From positions 8,772,766-8,836,765 of the forward strand of contig JBCNJP010000006.1 in assembly GCA_039602395.1 (NCBI GenBank): a stretch of 64,000 nt of DNA. Reading direction: 5' to 3'. Below, in pieces: positions 24,043 through 36,609 of this stretch (position 1 is its first letter; every line of letters begins with the position of its first letter). Source of the stretch: Deinandra increscens subsp. villosa. Lineage: Eukaryota; Streptophyta; Magnoliopsida; Asterales; Asteraceae. The position numbers and the translations under genes are program-made. Under the pieces are notes generated by a model. It did no database searches. It was not told the origin of the DNA and saw only the letters and a list, made by a program, of their open reading frames with translations.

Positions 24043-27000
24043 ATGTCAGATTTTCAAGCATTCGCAGCATTACAAACGTCAATGCAAACAACGATGCAAA
24101 GTTTACTGAATTATCATAATGAAATCGGAACAAGTCAGAAAATTCCAAATTACTTAGATTGGAAGATTATCATAGTTGGGTTAAACGATTTGAGGCGTAT
24201 ATCGGAACGAATGATGTGGATATTTGTTTGTCGTATACGGGTCAGTATGTGTATCCAACAAATGGAAATGGAAGACCAATTTTACAGAAAATTTTGACTT
24301 CTGATCAAAAGAAAGCATATCAAACTGAACAAAAGGCTTTTGGAACTTTGACGATGGCATTACCCAAGGAATTATTACATCAGTTTTCTGCTTATGATAC
24401 TGCAAAAGATTTGTCGGGTGCGTTACAGAAAAGATGTGAGGGTAATGATCAATATAAGAAAAGTCGTCACAAAGTTTTGAAGAAAGAATTTGATAATTTC
24501 AAGCATTACCAAAACGAGACCATTCCAAATTTGATTATAAGGTTTTCACATCTGATGAGTGAAATGGTATTGGTGAATGTCAAAAGGGAAGATGCTGATT
24601 TGAAGGAAAAATTGCTGGAGACGTTACCTGAAAAATGAGATAATTATGTTATGATGATTAATCATGATAAAGAATATCCGTGATTGTCATTCAATTATTT
24701 TCTTAAAAGAATAAAAGCTAGGGATATGGAATTAACGGTGAACAAGTCACTGCCTGCTCAAATTCAAAATCCTGTTGTATATCATGGTGAGAAGGATTCT
24801 ACCACTCATACAGGAAAGTCAAGTGTTTTCACTCAAGCACCTTCTACAACATTTGTCACTGGTAAAACTGAAACTTCTGGTTATTCTTCTAGTTGTACTG
24901 TTTCAATTCCAAGTTTATCAACACACAATGCCTTATTCATAAACACAACTAAAGACTATATGGCTTCGATGTCTGCCTTGGTTTTGTCATATTTTTGTGT
25001 TATTACTGGTTCAGTGAGTAATGCAGAATTGACAGAAGAGGATTATGATCAAAATTGATTATAATCATCTAGAAGAGATGGATTTGAATTGGCAGTATGC
25101 AATGCTTGTTAGAAGAACAAAGAAATTTTTTAATAGAACTGGGAAGAAGAGACTGAATCAAGATGGCAAGATTGGGTTAGATAAATCAAAGGTAAAATGT
25201 TTCAAGTGTTCAATGTATGGACATTTTGGTCGTGAATGCCCAAAGTCAACTGATTATAAACTTAAGTCTGGTCAACATGCTCATTTGGTTAAAACTTCTA
25301 CAAGCCAAGATCAAAAACTTTTGTTTCTCTTGATGAAAGAATGGCAGAAATATTTTGGCATCCAAATGAATTTGCATGGAATGCAGATCATGAATTTAGA
25401 AGGAATGCGTATCAGAAAATTGACATCAATAAGATACATAATACAGATAATGAACTGTTGCTTTAATGGCTCATCATCAAAGTGATAGATTTTGACTGAT
25501 TCTAAAACAAGTTCGAAAGTAACAACGGTTGAAGAAATTGTAGGAAACTGTTACTGAAAGAAAAAAGGAAGAAGGGATTAAATGTTATAAGTGTGCTGGT
25601 TTAAGTAACAAAAATGCAAGTTTGGAAAGAGGTTTAAATTTGTTATCTGAAGAGATTGGTGTACTAATGCAAGAGTTGGAACGTGTTCAGAAAAAGTATT
25701 ATGAATTAATTCCAATCAATGCGAGGTTGATGAAAGAAAAGAATGATTTAATTGAAGAATATGAGAAAGCAAAGGCTGAAGCTAATGAAGCTGCTAAAGA
25801 CTTTGATGCTTTATTTCAGAAAACTTATCCACTTCAACAAAAATATGAAAGAGTAAGTGATATTGCGGTTAAAGCTGCTGATAAATAATGAGGTTAAGAA
25901 GTTAAGAGTTGACAATGTTAATCTTCATGACAAGAATGAAGTTTTGACAAAGGATATTGATATTTTCAAGAAGAAATGAGAAAGTGTCAGAGAAGAGCTG
26001 TTTGCAGAATGTGAGTTAAGAAGACAGAATAAGTATGAATATAATGAATAGTCTGAAGAATTAATTGGTTCTCAAAAGGAGTTGTTTGCTGCTCAACAAA
26101 AAATTTCCGCGTTAAAATTGGAAAATCTGGATTTGCAACGACAAATCAAAAATTGCAATTTGTCACCAATATTTCTGAAGTATTTGTATCAAAAAGACAG
26201 AAATGCTGATAGTGCAAAAGAAGATGATATTCACAAGGTTCCTGCACCAGTGTATTTATCTAAATTTTCTTCTACTTCTCCTGATCCACAAGCTAAAGTG
26301 CTTGATTATTCTAAGTTTGCAATTCTTACAAAGAAGAAGAAAACTAAGTCAACAAAGAAGAAAGAGAAAGTTGGTGAAGCTCCAAAGTTCACATTTGATT
26401 CTTCATTGTTAGAAAATAAAGTTGTATTTGACAAAAGCATGACTAGTACGTCTACTGCTACATCCTCTGAAGTTGAAGCTGCAAAGAATTTGGTAAAAGA
26501 GAAAAAAATACTAGAGATTAAGGTCACTTTTACTCAACGAGCATATCAAACAAGTGTTGCTCGTGCTTCTCAAGCTGAATCATTTAAATCTTCTGGTTCT
26601 AAACACAAAGGACTAGGATTTGTTTTTACAAAGAAGCCTGTTCAAGATCACTGTTCAAAGAAGAAAGATAGTGTTTTGAAGGTCAATGATCAAAAGAAAT
26701 CACAACCTCCGAAGAAGACACCTGCTTCTTTCTATTCCAAGAATTCTTATTATTCTAGAGGTTCGTCATCTGATTATAAAGTTTCTTCGCGGAGTAAATC
26801 TCCAAGGTATGATTCTTCTAATGATTTTTTTTGATAGTTTTGGTTATGGTAATTCATCATTTTCAAAACATTCAAAGAATTTTTCAAATGATTTAAAGTT
26901 TCGTGAAAGAATTTGTTATGCATATCGTCGACCTGGACATATGGCTGCACATTGTCCAATAACTGCATATATCCACAATAATGCTAAATATGTGGATGGT

Positions 27001-27210
27001 AATGGTAAAATTTTTGATGAATTATGGTTCCCAAAGTCTAAATCAACTAGTAAGCTGTTTTGGTCCCGACCACAGACGCCAGTTGATACATTTTCAGTTT
27101 CTGATTCAAAAATTTTATCATCAAAGATATGGAAACCGAAAGTTGTTTCCATGGCCGACAACGACTTTGTGGAAGACACCGGGCGACCCGAAGCTATTGA
27201 ATCGGGTTAA
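24043..27210 (+). pseudogene. Copia-type gag of a gag-only element, decayed
   Basis: The start MSDFQAFAALQTSM at 24043 is followed after a frameshift by YHSWVKRFEAYIGTNDVD, KALLHQF-like and KKEFDNFKHYQNETIP segments. These are typical of the UBN2/gag domain of plant copia elements (24159-24638). A CCHC knuckle CFKCSMYGHFGREC lies near 25198-25240. A long lysine- and glutamate-rich coiled coil runs from about 25620 to 26180. A second knuckle near 26910 reads CYAYRRPGHMAAHC, with its second cysteine replaced by tyrosine. At least five frameshifts or stops separate these pieces. The minus-strand copies at 7.2 kb and 29-31 kb are homologous. No integrase or RT follows. Confidence 0.85.
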
Positions 27211-28736
27211 TCCCAATGCAACTAATGTTTTATTTGGTGTCGACAGGTATTTCAGGAAGACTTTCGGTAGTTGAAAGATTGCTGATAGTGGAATATCTAT
27301 GTTGTAACTTAAAATGATGTGTTTTTCAAAATGCTACAAGTTAATATCCATGTTGGTTGATCAACTTTCGTTATTTTATACTCCGTCTCATTTTGACGGG
27401 GGGTTTGTTTTCTTTGAAAAATACAAAAATAGTGTGCTGTTTTTCAAATCGTAAAAATGAAAATCTAAAAATAGAGTTTGTAATTTTTTGGGGGAGAAAA
27501 TTTGAAAAGATAAAAAAATTGAAAAATGCAAAAAGTACAAAAATATTGAAAAATGAGAAATTGTATATGACATAATTGGGAAATGATGGTGCATTGGCTA
27601 ACGTTTCTTACTCATGTTGTAAGTGATAAGACCATTGTTCGATGTGCTAGGTAGGCTTGGCAAATCAGAAAGTATACAAGTGTGGTATACACTAAATCTA
27701 ATGCTTGACCTAGTGGACAACATCTTGATGCATATTTCAAGATATCAAGAAAATGATATGTGAAAAGAAAAATGAGAAGTCACTGTGTATACATGTGTTC
27801 ATTTTGCAAAGATTTAAACTTGTTTGATTTTCTTTATTTTCTCAAATGATCTGACTTTCTCTGCGTATCGAAAGATCGACCTAATTGTTGTTTGTTTGAG
27901 GTTCTGCTTTATTTTCTTGGTGTTTCGTATAACTCATCAGACTTTCTCTACATGTACGGGAGTACCGACCTGATTGTTGTTGGGTTATACAATGTCATCT
28001 TGATTTTTGTTTTCTTATTTTGTTAAATCCGATGCCTTATTTGTGTATCGAAAGATCGACCTTAAGGTAGACGATCTAATATTCTTATTTATTTTTGCAT
28101 GGAACACAACTGACTATATCATGAATACAATCACTGTGTTAAATCATAATTAAAATCACAAAGTGTGGTAAGCAAAGCATATTTGAGTATGTGTGATAGT
28201 GTGGGGGTACACTAGTCATTGCAAGTCTAATCAATACCTTAACATATCCAGATGTTATGAGTATGATTTTTCCTGAGTTTAAAGTTGGACAAAATATATC
28301 CGCAATCGACATGGCTTATGTGCTATAGTAATTGAAATTGAAGTGTAGTTCAGCACGTTATGTTTAATATGATCCCAAGTCATGATCTTTCTCGCAAAAG
28401 ACAATAATAGTGTCTGATTTTGTATTGCATTTACTTTTCATATCCAAAAATATCGAAAAATATTTTAGGTGTGTTTTGATATAATATTTTCGAAAAATCA
28501 AAAAGATTTTATTTCTAATTTCTTTTCGATTGATCAACACGGGATACGATATCAATTTTCAAAATCAATATATCTTGGAGTCTCGAAGAGACGTTTTGCG
28601 CCAAAATTATTTATGTTGGCAGGTACTTAGTGGAAAAAGAGAATGTCACAACTTCAAATCTTCTGAAGTTGTTGATAAAGAGATAACACGTGTTGCAATG
28701 TCAAAGTATTCAATATCAGACTAACCGTCAAGCTAA
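27211..28736 (+). other. Non-coding interior of the gag-only element
   Basis: Where an autonomous copia element would have protease, integrase and RT, there is only AT-rich sequence. It has two TCTCTGCGTATCGAAAGATCG-like repeats (about 27860 and 28045, with a diverged one near 27945). The reverse of this region is found at 6134-6900. A purine-rich AAAGGGGAGTTTGAC near 28735-28748 resembles a polypurine tract before the LTR. Confidence 0.6.
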
Positions 28737-28744
28737 AGGGGAGT

Positions 28745-29090
28745 TTGACTGAAGATACAAGATTATATGATGAAGCAGTTTCTGGTCATCGTGTGAAGTA
28801 TCAAGTACAAGTTCAAGGCTACCTGATAGGCTGTGTCCGAAGTGACAGGAACTGGGAGCCGAACTGACCTGAAGTGGTACTTCGGGTGAGCTCCAGTTCG
28901 GACAGTCGGGTTTGGGTATAAATAACTAGTTCTTGTATAGGATTGTAACTTTTCTGGTCAGATCAACTGTGTGAAATTGTGTGTGTTTACTCTGTGGTCA
29001 TTAATACAATTCCAATTGTATTTACCTTCTTGTTTCCATCATTCATACTCGAATTACGTTTATTTCATATTGATCAAGTAGACGATCCAC
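28745..29090 (+). repeat. 3' LTR of the gag-only element, truncated at its 3' end
   Basis: It shares its first part with the LTR tip at 7581-7660. Its 3' part (ATTACGTTT, then GTAGACGATCC) also occurs in the LTR at 31997-32366. A TATA-like GTATAAATAACT lies near 28916. The LTR stops at about GTAGACGATCC (29090), short of the expected terminal CA, and is joined directly to gag sequence in the opposite orientation. The exact start is uncertain by about 30 bases. Confidence 0.6.
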
Positions 29091-29093
29091 CGC

Positions 29094-31487
29094 TCACGCA
29101 CTTTCATTCGCCAATCTTGAAAATTCAGCTTTGACTTCATTAACATTCTTCTTTGCATAGAAAATCGTCTCATCGATATCAGTATGAGATTGAATCTTCT
29201 CATTTGAAGTAGCTAACTTTTCATTTTCAGCTGCTGACGATCCAGACACAAATTGTGAAAATCTAGAAACTTCATATTTATGTGCATTCTTCTTACCTTC
29301 CCTTTTATTCTTCTTTTTCCTCATAACCTTCTCTTCTTCAGAATTTGATGATGAAAACTTTGAGTAATCACACTCCTCAACCTGTTCTTTGATAACATTG
29401 ACAGCTTCCTTGATAATAGTCAGGGGTGTAACTGTCTTATCAAACACTCTTTCAAAATTTTCATCTTTTGCCAAGAAACTTGTGAATGATTGTGAATTTG
29501 TGACATTGTTTAGAAGCTGATTTGTATCAATCACTTAGATCTTCAAATCAGAAATCTTATGTTGTGCTTCAGACAATTCCTTCATAGTTGCAATCAATTT
29601 TTTAGCAACCAGATTTTTTTCAGACTTTTGCAACCTTAAATTTTCTAACTCACCAAATAACTCCTTCTTCAACTTATCCTCGTTTCTTTTCTGGATATCA
29701 ATATTTGTATTCAACAACTTATTCACCCTTGTTAACTCTTTCTTTTCTTCAAACAATGCTTCATTATCAATCTGATAACCTTTTGTTTAGCATTAAGTTC
29801 ATCAGAAGTCTTGTTTAGCACATCAAGCTTAATCTTGGATTTCTGAAACAAATTATTGAAATCATTTTCAACATATTTTGCTTCAGCTTTCCATTTTTCA
29901 ATTTCTTTGACTAACTCAACATCTTCTTTAGATAACTTTTCAAACTTCAGTTCAAATCCTTACCTGCTTTCTCAGAAACCTCCAACTCTGATTTTACTAA
30001 TTGAAATTCAGTAGTAAGAATACTGATTTCTTTCAACAAAGAAGCTTTTTCTTTCAACAAACCTTCAACCTTTTCATAATAATTTTCATTTTCAGCTGAT
30101 TCATAGGAACTCGTGTCTGAATAATAATCATCTTGTTCAATTATGACAATCAATGTTGATTTATCAAACACTTTACCCCAATCATAAGTTCCATCATTTT
30201 GAATAGCCAATGCTTTACTAGAAGAAGATTGAGATCCATTGGTAGTAGATTTTGAACCAGACTTATTTGCTTGAGATTGCTGACACTCTCTGGAAAAATA
30301 TCCAAGATTAGAACATTTGTAATAGTTCACCTTAGATTTGTCTAATCCCAACTTTCCATCTGTATTAATAGTTCTCTTTCCAGTCTTCTTAAGGAATCTT
30401 CTTGCTCTTTGAGTTAACAAAGCCAATTTCCATGCCATATCCATTTCATCCAAATGATTATCATCAATCTCGTAAAAATCTTCCTTAACCATCTTAGCAT
30501 CATTAACATTTTTTATAATCATTCCAAGAGAAGATGAAATTAAAGCTGATATTAAAGTAGCGCACTCCTCAATTGTTTGGACAGAAAACACATTCTGATT
30601 TGTTCGACCTGGAATTGTAAAACTGCAACCCCTTGAAGAATCATAATTTTCATTTTTTCCAGAAACATTTCCAATAAATGCGGTACTTGGTGCAGAACTA
30701 ACACCAACTGGTTTAGCTTTTGCATTTATACTTGCTGCATTATGACCATGATACAACTCTGGATTTTGCAATTGAGCAATTGACTTGTTTAAAGTCATCA
30801 TCTCCATTTCACGAGCATGAAGCTTACCTGTTAACTCATGAAAAGATAATGTTGAGAATTTTTTATCATGTGTAATCGGTAATACATAATTCTCCAAATT
30901 CTGCGGTAACGCCCAACAACTTTTATTTCAGTTCTTCATCGGTTTTCTCTATTCCAATAACTTTCAATTCACTAATGAGATATGAAACCTTGACACTAGA
31001 GCAGTGATATTTTCATTATCATAATGCTGAAAGTTATCGAATTATTTGTTTAAAAACTTTCGTCGACTCTTTTTGTAATGATCATTTCCTTCACATCGTG
31101 CCGATAAAGCATCCCATAATTGTTTTGTCTTTTTGCAAGTGCTGAATTAGTGTAGCAATTCGGTAGGTAAAGCCATGGTAAGATAACCAAAAGCTTTTTG
31201 TTCAGGCTCATAACTTTTTCTTTCTTCAGATGAAAAATCTTTTATTTCCTTGTATTCTCCTCATCAGTCGGACGGGTATACAAATTTTCAATCGGAATCC
31301 ATAAATCAATGTCATTTGTGCTAACATAGGCGGAAAACCTTTGCTTCCAATTGTGATAATCTTCCAATTTCAATAACTTGGGAACTTTCTGACTTGTTTC
31401 GATTTCCTTATCAAAATTGATCAAGGTATGCATCACGTTTTGCATAACAGTAAAAACTTGAAAATCAGACATCACAACAAGTTTCAA
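29094..31487 (-). pseudogene. Minus-strand copia-type gag, truncated and decayed
   Basis: Reading down from 31487: MSDFQVFTVMQNVMHTLINF with KLEDYHNWKQRFSAYVSTNDID is the gag N-terminus, matching the plus-strand copy at 24043. A continuous part at 30897-29947 carries FHELTGKLHAREMEM, a degraded knuckle YYKCSNLGYFSREC (first Cys and His both Tyr) and a coiled coil. Further coiled-coil pieces extend to 29094. There the gene is cut by the junction with the plus-strand LTR. Stops and frameshifts lie near 30900-31240 and near 29760-29940. Together with 31997-32366 it forms the 5' half of a second, inverted member of the same family. Confidence 0.85.
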
Positions 31488-31996
31488 ATTCTGTTTATTC
31501 GAACTGAACCGAAGTGAATATTATTGAACCGAACCGAGCCGAACTAGATGTGAAACGAACTGGATCTAACCGAAGTGATCCAAACTAAATAATTGATCTG
31601 AACCGAAAATAAAGCAAAAAAGAAGCTAACCGAACTGGTACGAACTGAAAACTTCGGTTGACCGAACTGAACCAAACTAAATCGCACTTAAGTGAAATGT
31701 CACTTCGGGTGACGATTATTTTTTGAACTGGAAGTTCTTCACCCGAACTGAGACGAACTGGACATATTTTGATCAAAACTCACGATTCTAGATAGATTTT
31801 AACAAGATTTGGAGCAGTAGATCAGAAAAGTGACAAGGAATGATTTAGGATTGAAATTTTCACCAGATCCTCGAATGAACCGATCAAAATCTAGCAAAAA
31901 CACTCTAATTTTTCTAAAACGGCACTTTTTGAATCAACAACTCCGAAAATTGCAACCATAGATCAGTAGAATGAACCAGATAGCTCAAATACCACT
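31488..31996 (-). other. 5' leader with degenerate tRNA primer-binding site
   Basis: Directly after the LTR end on the minus strand, AGTGGTATTTGAGC (about 31995-31982) resembles the initiator-Met-tRNA primer site TGGTATCAGAGC with a few changes. The rest is rich in GAACTGAACCGAAC repeats (31500-31760) and has no ORF. Confidence 0.65.
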
Positions 31997-32366
31997 TGAA
32001 AACTCATGAGTATCGGATCGTCTACTCGATCTAGCTATTTCAAAAATCAAAACGTAATTAAAGATTTTTTTATTGATCAACACGAACAACTACAATCTGG
32101 AAAAACACTCAGAATCATACACAGAGAAAACACCTTAAAAACACACACTTAGCTCAGACCCCTCTCTTCTCGTTAGTTAAAAAACAAAGCAAAAGAGTAT
32201 TTATACCACTATTCACGAACTTATACAGTTCATGTGGTTCCGAACTGATCCAAAGTGTGACTTCGGATCCTACTTCGTGTCACTTCGGATCCTAGTTCGT
32301 GTGCAGTCTCTTTTGCATCTTCGTCTCGTTCAGATACCTCACACGACGCACCGATCATGCTCTAAC
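31997..32366 (-). repeat. 5' LTR of the minus-strand gag-only element
   Basis: On the minus strand it starts GTTAGAGCATGATC, lacking only the expected first T compared with the TGTTAGAGCATG start at 7581, and ends ATGAGTTTTCA. A TATA-like GGTATAAATAC lies near 32205. It contains a doubled CGAAGT-GGATCC block near 32255-32300. About 370 bp, typical of short copia LTRs. Confidence 0.75.
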
Positions 32367-32436
32367 TGGAACAGATTTATCATTATTGTATAAAGGACTG
32401 GTTGGGAAATATGGATTGAGTTAAGATGATGTATAA
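32367..32436 (+). other. Left part of the sequence entered by the CACTA element, with its TAA target site
   Basis: Seventy bases separate the copia LTR from the CACTA element. The last three, TAA at 32434-32436, are repeated at 46477-46479 and form the 3-bp target duplication. By continuity this should join the LTR-like sequence at 46480-47541. Confidence 0.7.
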
Positions 32437-32449
32437 CACTACGTCAAAA
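32437..32449 (+). repeat. CACTA left terminal inverted repeat
   Basis: CACTACGTCAAAA, a perfect 13-base match to the right end. A further CTTTGGCCACGG block continues with mismatches. Confidence 0.92.
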
Positions 32450-33560
32450 TTCACCTTTGGCCACGGAAAAAAACCGTGGCAAAAGGTGTTTGGTCACGTT
32501 TTTTTTTTCCCATTCCAACCGACACCATAGGTGCCGTGACCATATGTACCCTACGGCCACGTTACAATATCAGTGGCTGAAGCCACCTATAACCGTGGCT
32601 ATAGGGTACCAATATTTGTTGTTGTAATCAAACAATTCTTTAGAAAAGCGTGGCCAAAGGGTCCCAACGGCCACATGTGTTTGGTTAACATGGCCTTTGG
32701 TATTTTATGGTCACGTATATTCGTGTTTTAGCCACATACATTATAAAAATACGTGGCCAAAGGGTTGCTGAAATCATACATTTTGTCACAGTACGCGTGG
32801 CCAAAGGTTGGCAACAGCCACGTTAAAATATCAAAAGCGTGGCCTTTGGTATTATATGGTCACGTATATTTGTGTTTTAGCCACAAATGTTATAAAAAAA
32901 CGTGGCCAAATGGGTTGCTGAAATCATAAATTTTGTCCCAATAAGCGTGGCCAAAGGGTGGCAACGGCCACATTAAAATATAAAAAGTGTGGCCTTTGGT
33001 ATTATATGGTCACGTATATTTATGTTTTAGCCACATATATTTGAAAAAAAAAGTGGCTAAAGGGTAGTTGAAATCAGATATTTTGTCCCAATACGCGTGG
33101 CCAAATGGTGGCAACGGCCACGTTAAGATATAAAAAGCGTGAGCTTTGGTATTATATGGTCACGTATATTTGTGTTTTAGCCACATATATTTGGAAAAAG
33201 AAAGTGGCCAAAGGGTAGTTGAAATCATACATTTTGTCTCAATACGGGTGGCCAAATGGTGGCAACGGCCACGTTAAGATATAAAAAGCGTGACCTTTGG
33301 TATTATATGGTCACGTATATTTGTGTTTTAGCCACATATATTTGGAAAAAGAAAGTGGCCAAAGGGTAGTTGAAATCATACATTTTGTCTCAATACGGGT
33401 GGCCAAATGGTGGCAACGGCCACGTTAAGATATAAAAAGCGTGACCTTTGGTATTATATGGTCACGTATATTTGTGTTTTAGCCACATATATTTGGGAAG
33501 AAGAAAAAGTAACCAAAAGGTTGTTGAAATCAGATGGGTCCTTGCTATACGCGTGGCCAA
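32450..33560 (+). repeat. CACTA left subterminal tandem array, period about 149 bp
   Basis: Six units recur with landmarks TTGCTGAAATCATA or TAGTTGAAATCATACATTTTG near 32770, 32920, 33070, 33220, 33369 and 33521. Each unit carries GTGGCCAAAGG, GGCAACGGCCACG, GTGACCTTTGG and TTAGCCACATA, that is, the core motif in both orientations. In En/Spm elements such repeats bind the element's own DNA-binding protein. The last two full units are almost identical, which suggests recent tandem expansion. Confidence 0.85.
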
Positions 33561-33913
33561 TTTAAAAGTTATTACAAAATATTAATTACAAATCAAATAA
33601 AATTCAATTACAAGTCAATACAAATGAAATACAAATAAAAAATTAAAGAAAATTACACTGCATACAAGCATTATTCTCAATCTAATTCAATTACAAGTCA
33701 ACAACACTACCGCGTACGTGGTCTTCATCTTCAACTGTCCAGATTTGAGCTTAATTAGGACCATTTTTTATTGTATTCCTTCCTATACCAAAACATATAA
33801 TTGATAATTAGGTTATGGAAATTGATCATAATATATATAGCAATTTTGAAATACTTACCACCATGATAGATATGGACTGAGGAGTGCCATTTTATTGTAA
33901 GTAGTATGGGTCA
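33561..33913. other. CACTA interior, no gene recognised
   Basis: AT-rich sequence with AATTACAAATCAAATAAAATTCAATTAC-type near-repeats (shortened here to AATTACAAGTCAA) and no convincing coding segment. Confidence 0.5.
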
Positions 33914-35955
33914 TCAGGTCCTACAGTTCAATTGATTTCCAGATGAACATTAGATATCCAGATGAACTTAAAACATCTAGATGAAGATCACATTAAGTTC
34001 CAGATCAACTTCAAAGTCAGTTGAACTTTGTTTGCTACGCATCTCACCATTTGTTCCAACAATCCCTAGCTGGCCCAAGTGTTTGAGGTACCAAATAACA
34101 TTTAAAATGGGACTACATGACATTACCAAACAGATTACTGTGAAACTATAGAACGGAATGAAACTTGACTGCCAAATATTTACCTTTTTCTTTTCAACCC
34201 CTTCAGACGAGGTTGATCGACCACCGATTTCACGCCCTACAGTTCAATTAATTACTTTATGTAAATGAGCAATCAAACCTATAATGAGTTTGACAAATAC
34301 TAACCGTTGTGTGTATGTCAACATGATTAGTGCTGTGGCTAGATCCAACAAAAATCTCCTTAGAACTTTCCTAGAACAATGTTTTTGAATTGGTAAAAAG
34401 TTAGAGCAGAATAATGACGCAGACCTATCATGAAAGTATTTATTCTGTTTTTTTAATCTAACATAAGTTGTTCCAGTTTTATTCATACAGATTATGTATA
34501 TACTCTATTTTTTTCATATTAACATACATTTTCAATGAATCATAGCAGGGCCCCATTTAACTCATAACTTTGTTCTTACATGAAGTATATATTCTTATGT
34601 ACCAGGAACTTGCATCTATTTGTGTTCTTCAGGAACAAGAGTTCATCCGGATTGTGTTCTTCATGAACAAGAGTGTATGTGATTATAAGGTACTTGAAAA
34701 TAGTATGATTAAGTTGTGATGTAAAGAATTCACCTCTGTAGATGTCGGAGCATTAAGTTTGTGTGGTAACGGTGGTCCAATTGCAGATAGATGAGCTATA
34801 AGTAGATCAAGTTTTTTGTCCGATTCTTGAATCTTCAAGAAGAGGGCCTTAATTTGTTCATTTTTTTCATCCCTAAGAAGTCTCTCCTCTTTAAGTTCGA
34901 ACTCAAGTTTTTCCAATTGACCATCAGTGTTGTTGGATCGATCCTTGAATTTTGTACAATTAACAGAATGTAGTTAGATGCTTTTTAACAAAGTACATAA
35001 ATAGGAAAGCATGCATACCCTATTGATTCATTATCTCTTAGTTAGTTCTTAATTATTAATATATCACATAAAGACCCAATTGATTAATTATTTGATATGT
35101 TATACACAAATTAAAGACATCTAAAGGGAAGAGTGGAACACATCATGTCTTCAGTGGATATAAACAAACAGTTCACCATTTCTAGCAAAGTAGCAGATGC
35201 ATGACATCAACATTCTTCTATTCTTCTACCGGGGAATTAAACTACAATTTCTTTATTTTGTACCCCTCTAACATGAACCTACAAAAAATGTTGGAAACAT
35301 TCCTATATATGTCCTCTAGGATCATTTCCTAGCTAGTAATGACCAGAGTAACGTAAATTAGTTCTTAGTTATTAATACATCACATAAAGACCCTATTGAC
35401 TAATTATTTGATATGTTATGAACAAATTAAAGACATCCAAAGGGAAGAGCAGAACACATCATGTCTTCAGTGGATATAATTAAACAAACAGTTCACCATT
35501 TCTAGCAGTGTACATAAAGAAGAAAGGAGGTTCAACAGTAACATGAATCTACAAACATGTGCATATGCTTGACCTCAACATTCCTAGCATAAAAATAACT
35601 AATTAAGCATGCTCCCTCAGTCATTTAAGAAGGTAAATAACTAATTTAGCATAAAATGAATGGGTTGAAATGAATGGAGAGGATATCTGCAATATATACC
35701 CCTTCCTAATCAATTCTGTATGAAACGAAATTTTATCGATCTGTAACTGTAACTGTACACAAATACAGGGATCCCAAGTTAAACGTGTATCAATAATAAA
35801 CAAAAGAAACAATTTTATGAAAACAGATTGTAATTAATGAAACGGAATAACTTGACAATTACCGTTTTCTGGACTGATTGGTCTCCCAAATCACATCCCA
35901 CTTCTGAAGAATCGCTAGCGCTGTCTGTTGAAGCTATTCGTTGTTGAAGCTCCAT
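33914..35955 (-). CDS. Predicted spliced small coiled-coil protein, about 120 aa
   Basis: Four minus-strand exons are proposed from splice sites and frame: 35955-35863 (starting MELQQRIASTDSASDSSE), 34943-34734, 34236-34184 and 33920-33914. Donors are GTAATT, GTGAAT and GTAAAT; acceptors are TTCAAG, CTGTAG and CTGTAG, and all joins keep the frame. Exon 2 encodes a charged helix (KLEFELKEERLLRDEKNEQ, then KIQESDKKLDLLIAHLSAIG) that looks like a coiled coil. The C-terminus is basic (LKGLKRK). The helix recalls C-terminal helices of Ptta/En/Spm-type plant transposon proteins, so it could be the remains of the element's own DNA-binding regulatory protein. That is only a resemblance. Intron 2 contains a copy of the 3' tail of the extra ORF, so the annotation may be fortuitous. 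Confidence 0.35.
34404..34640 (+). repeat. Second copy of the 3' tail of the extra ORF
   Basis: AGAGCAGAATAATGACGCAG at 34404 matches 42002-42020 near the end of the extra ORF. The match continues, with gaps, through CATAAGTTGTTCCAGTTTTATTCATACA and TTTTCAATGAATCATAGCAG to about 34600. The same tail exists in tandem at about 42180-42340 and 42540-42700. Confidence 0.75.
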
Positions 35956-36609
35956 GGAAGATGTGAATGATATGGGTGAGAAAGAAGACCTAGTTATTCG
36001 CTGGAGGTTTTTAATTGGAAATTTTCTGATAAAGTGAGAGGGAAAAGTATCTGATGAATCGATAATAAGTAAATTTAGTTCGAAATTTTGGGTGTAGTTT
36101 GAACTAATGGTGGGAAATTCAAATTTTTTGGTGAAAAATTTTAATTAAAAGGGGGGGAATTGTTCAAACTGATAATAAAACCCAAAATTAATATAAACAA
36201 TATGTATATTAAACATAATTAAACCTAAAATTAAACCTAAATATAATTAATTAATTAATTAAATGTCTCCACGTGGCTCTTCCAGCGGGTTCTTCTTGAA
36301 GATGAAATTCATAACTGTGATTCTTTAAGCAGATATGGATGACGATCGGAGTTAAAAGGCCTAATTAACAAAATTATGTTTTAATAAATATTAACTTTAT
36401 TATTTTCTTTTAGATATAATAAACAAGATTTTAATAACACGTGCCTTGTGGCCGTGATAACGCAACTACAAAAAACGGATACATTACTAAAACACAACTC
36501 AATAATGAAAATGATAAATTACTATGCAATTCAGAACAAAAATACCAAAAGACCGCCATGTTGTGAATTTCTCATGTATAATAATTTTGTTTCCAAAAAT
36601 ATTAAACGA
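35956..36609. other. CACTA interior, no gene recognised
   Basis: AT-rich non-coding sequence with an ATTAATTAATTAATTAA run near 36245. A short ORF at 36448-36639 has no recognisable features. Confidence 0.5.
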
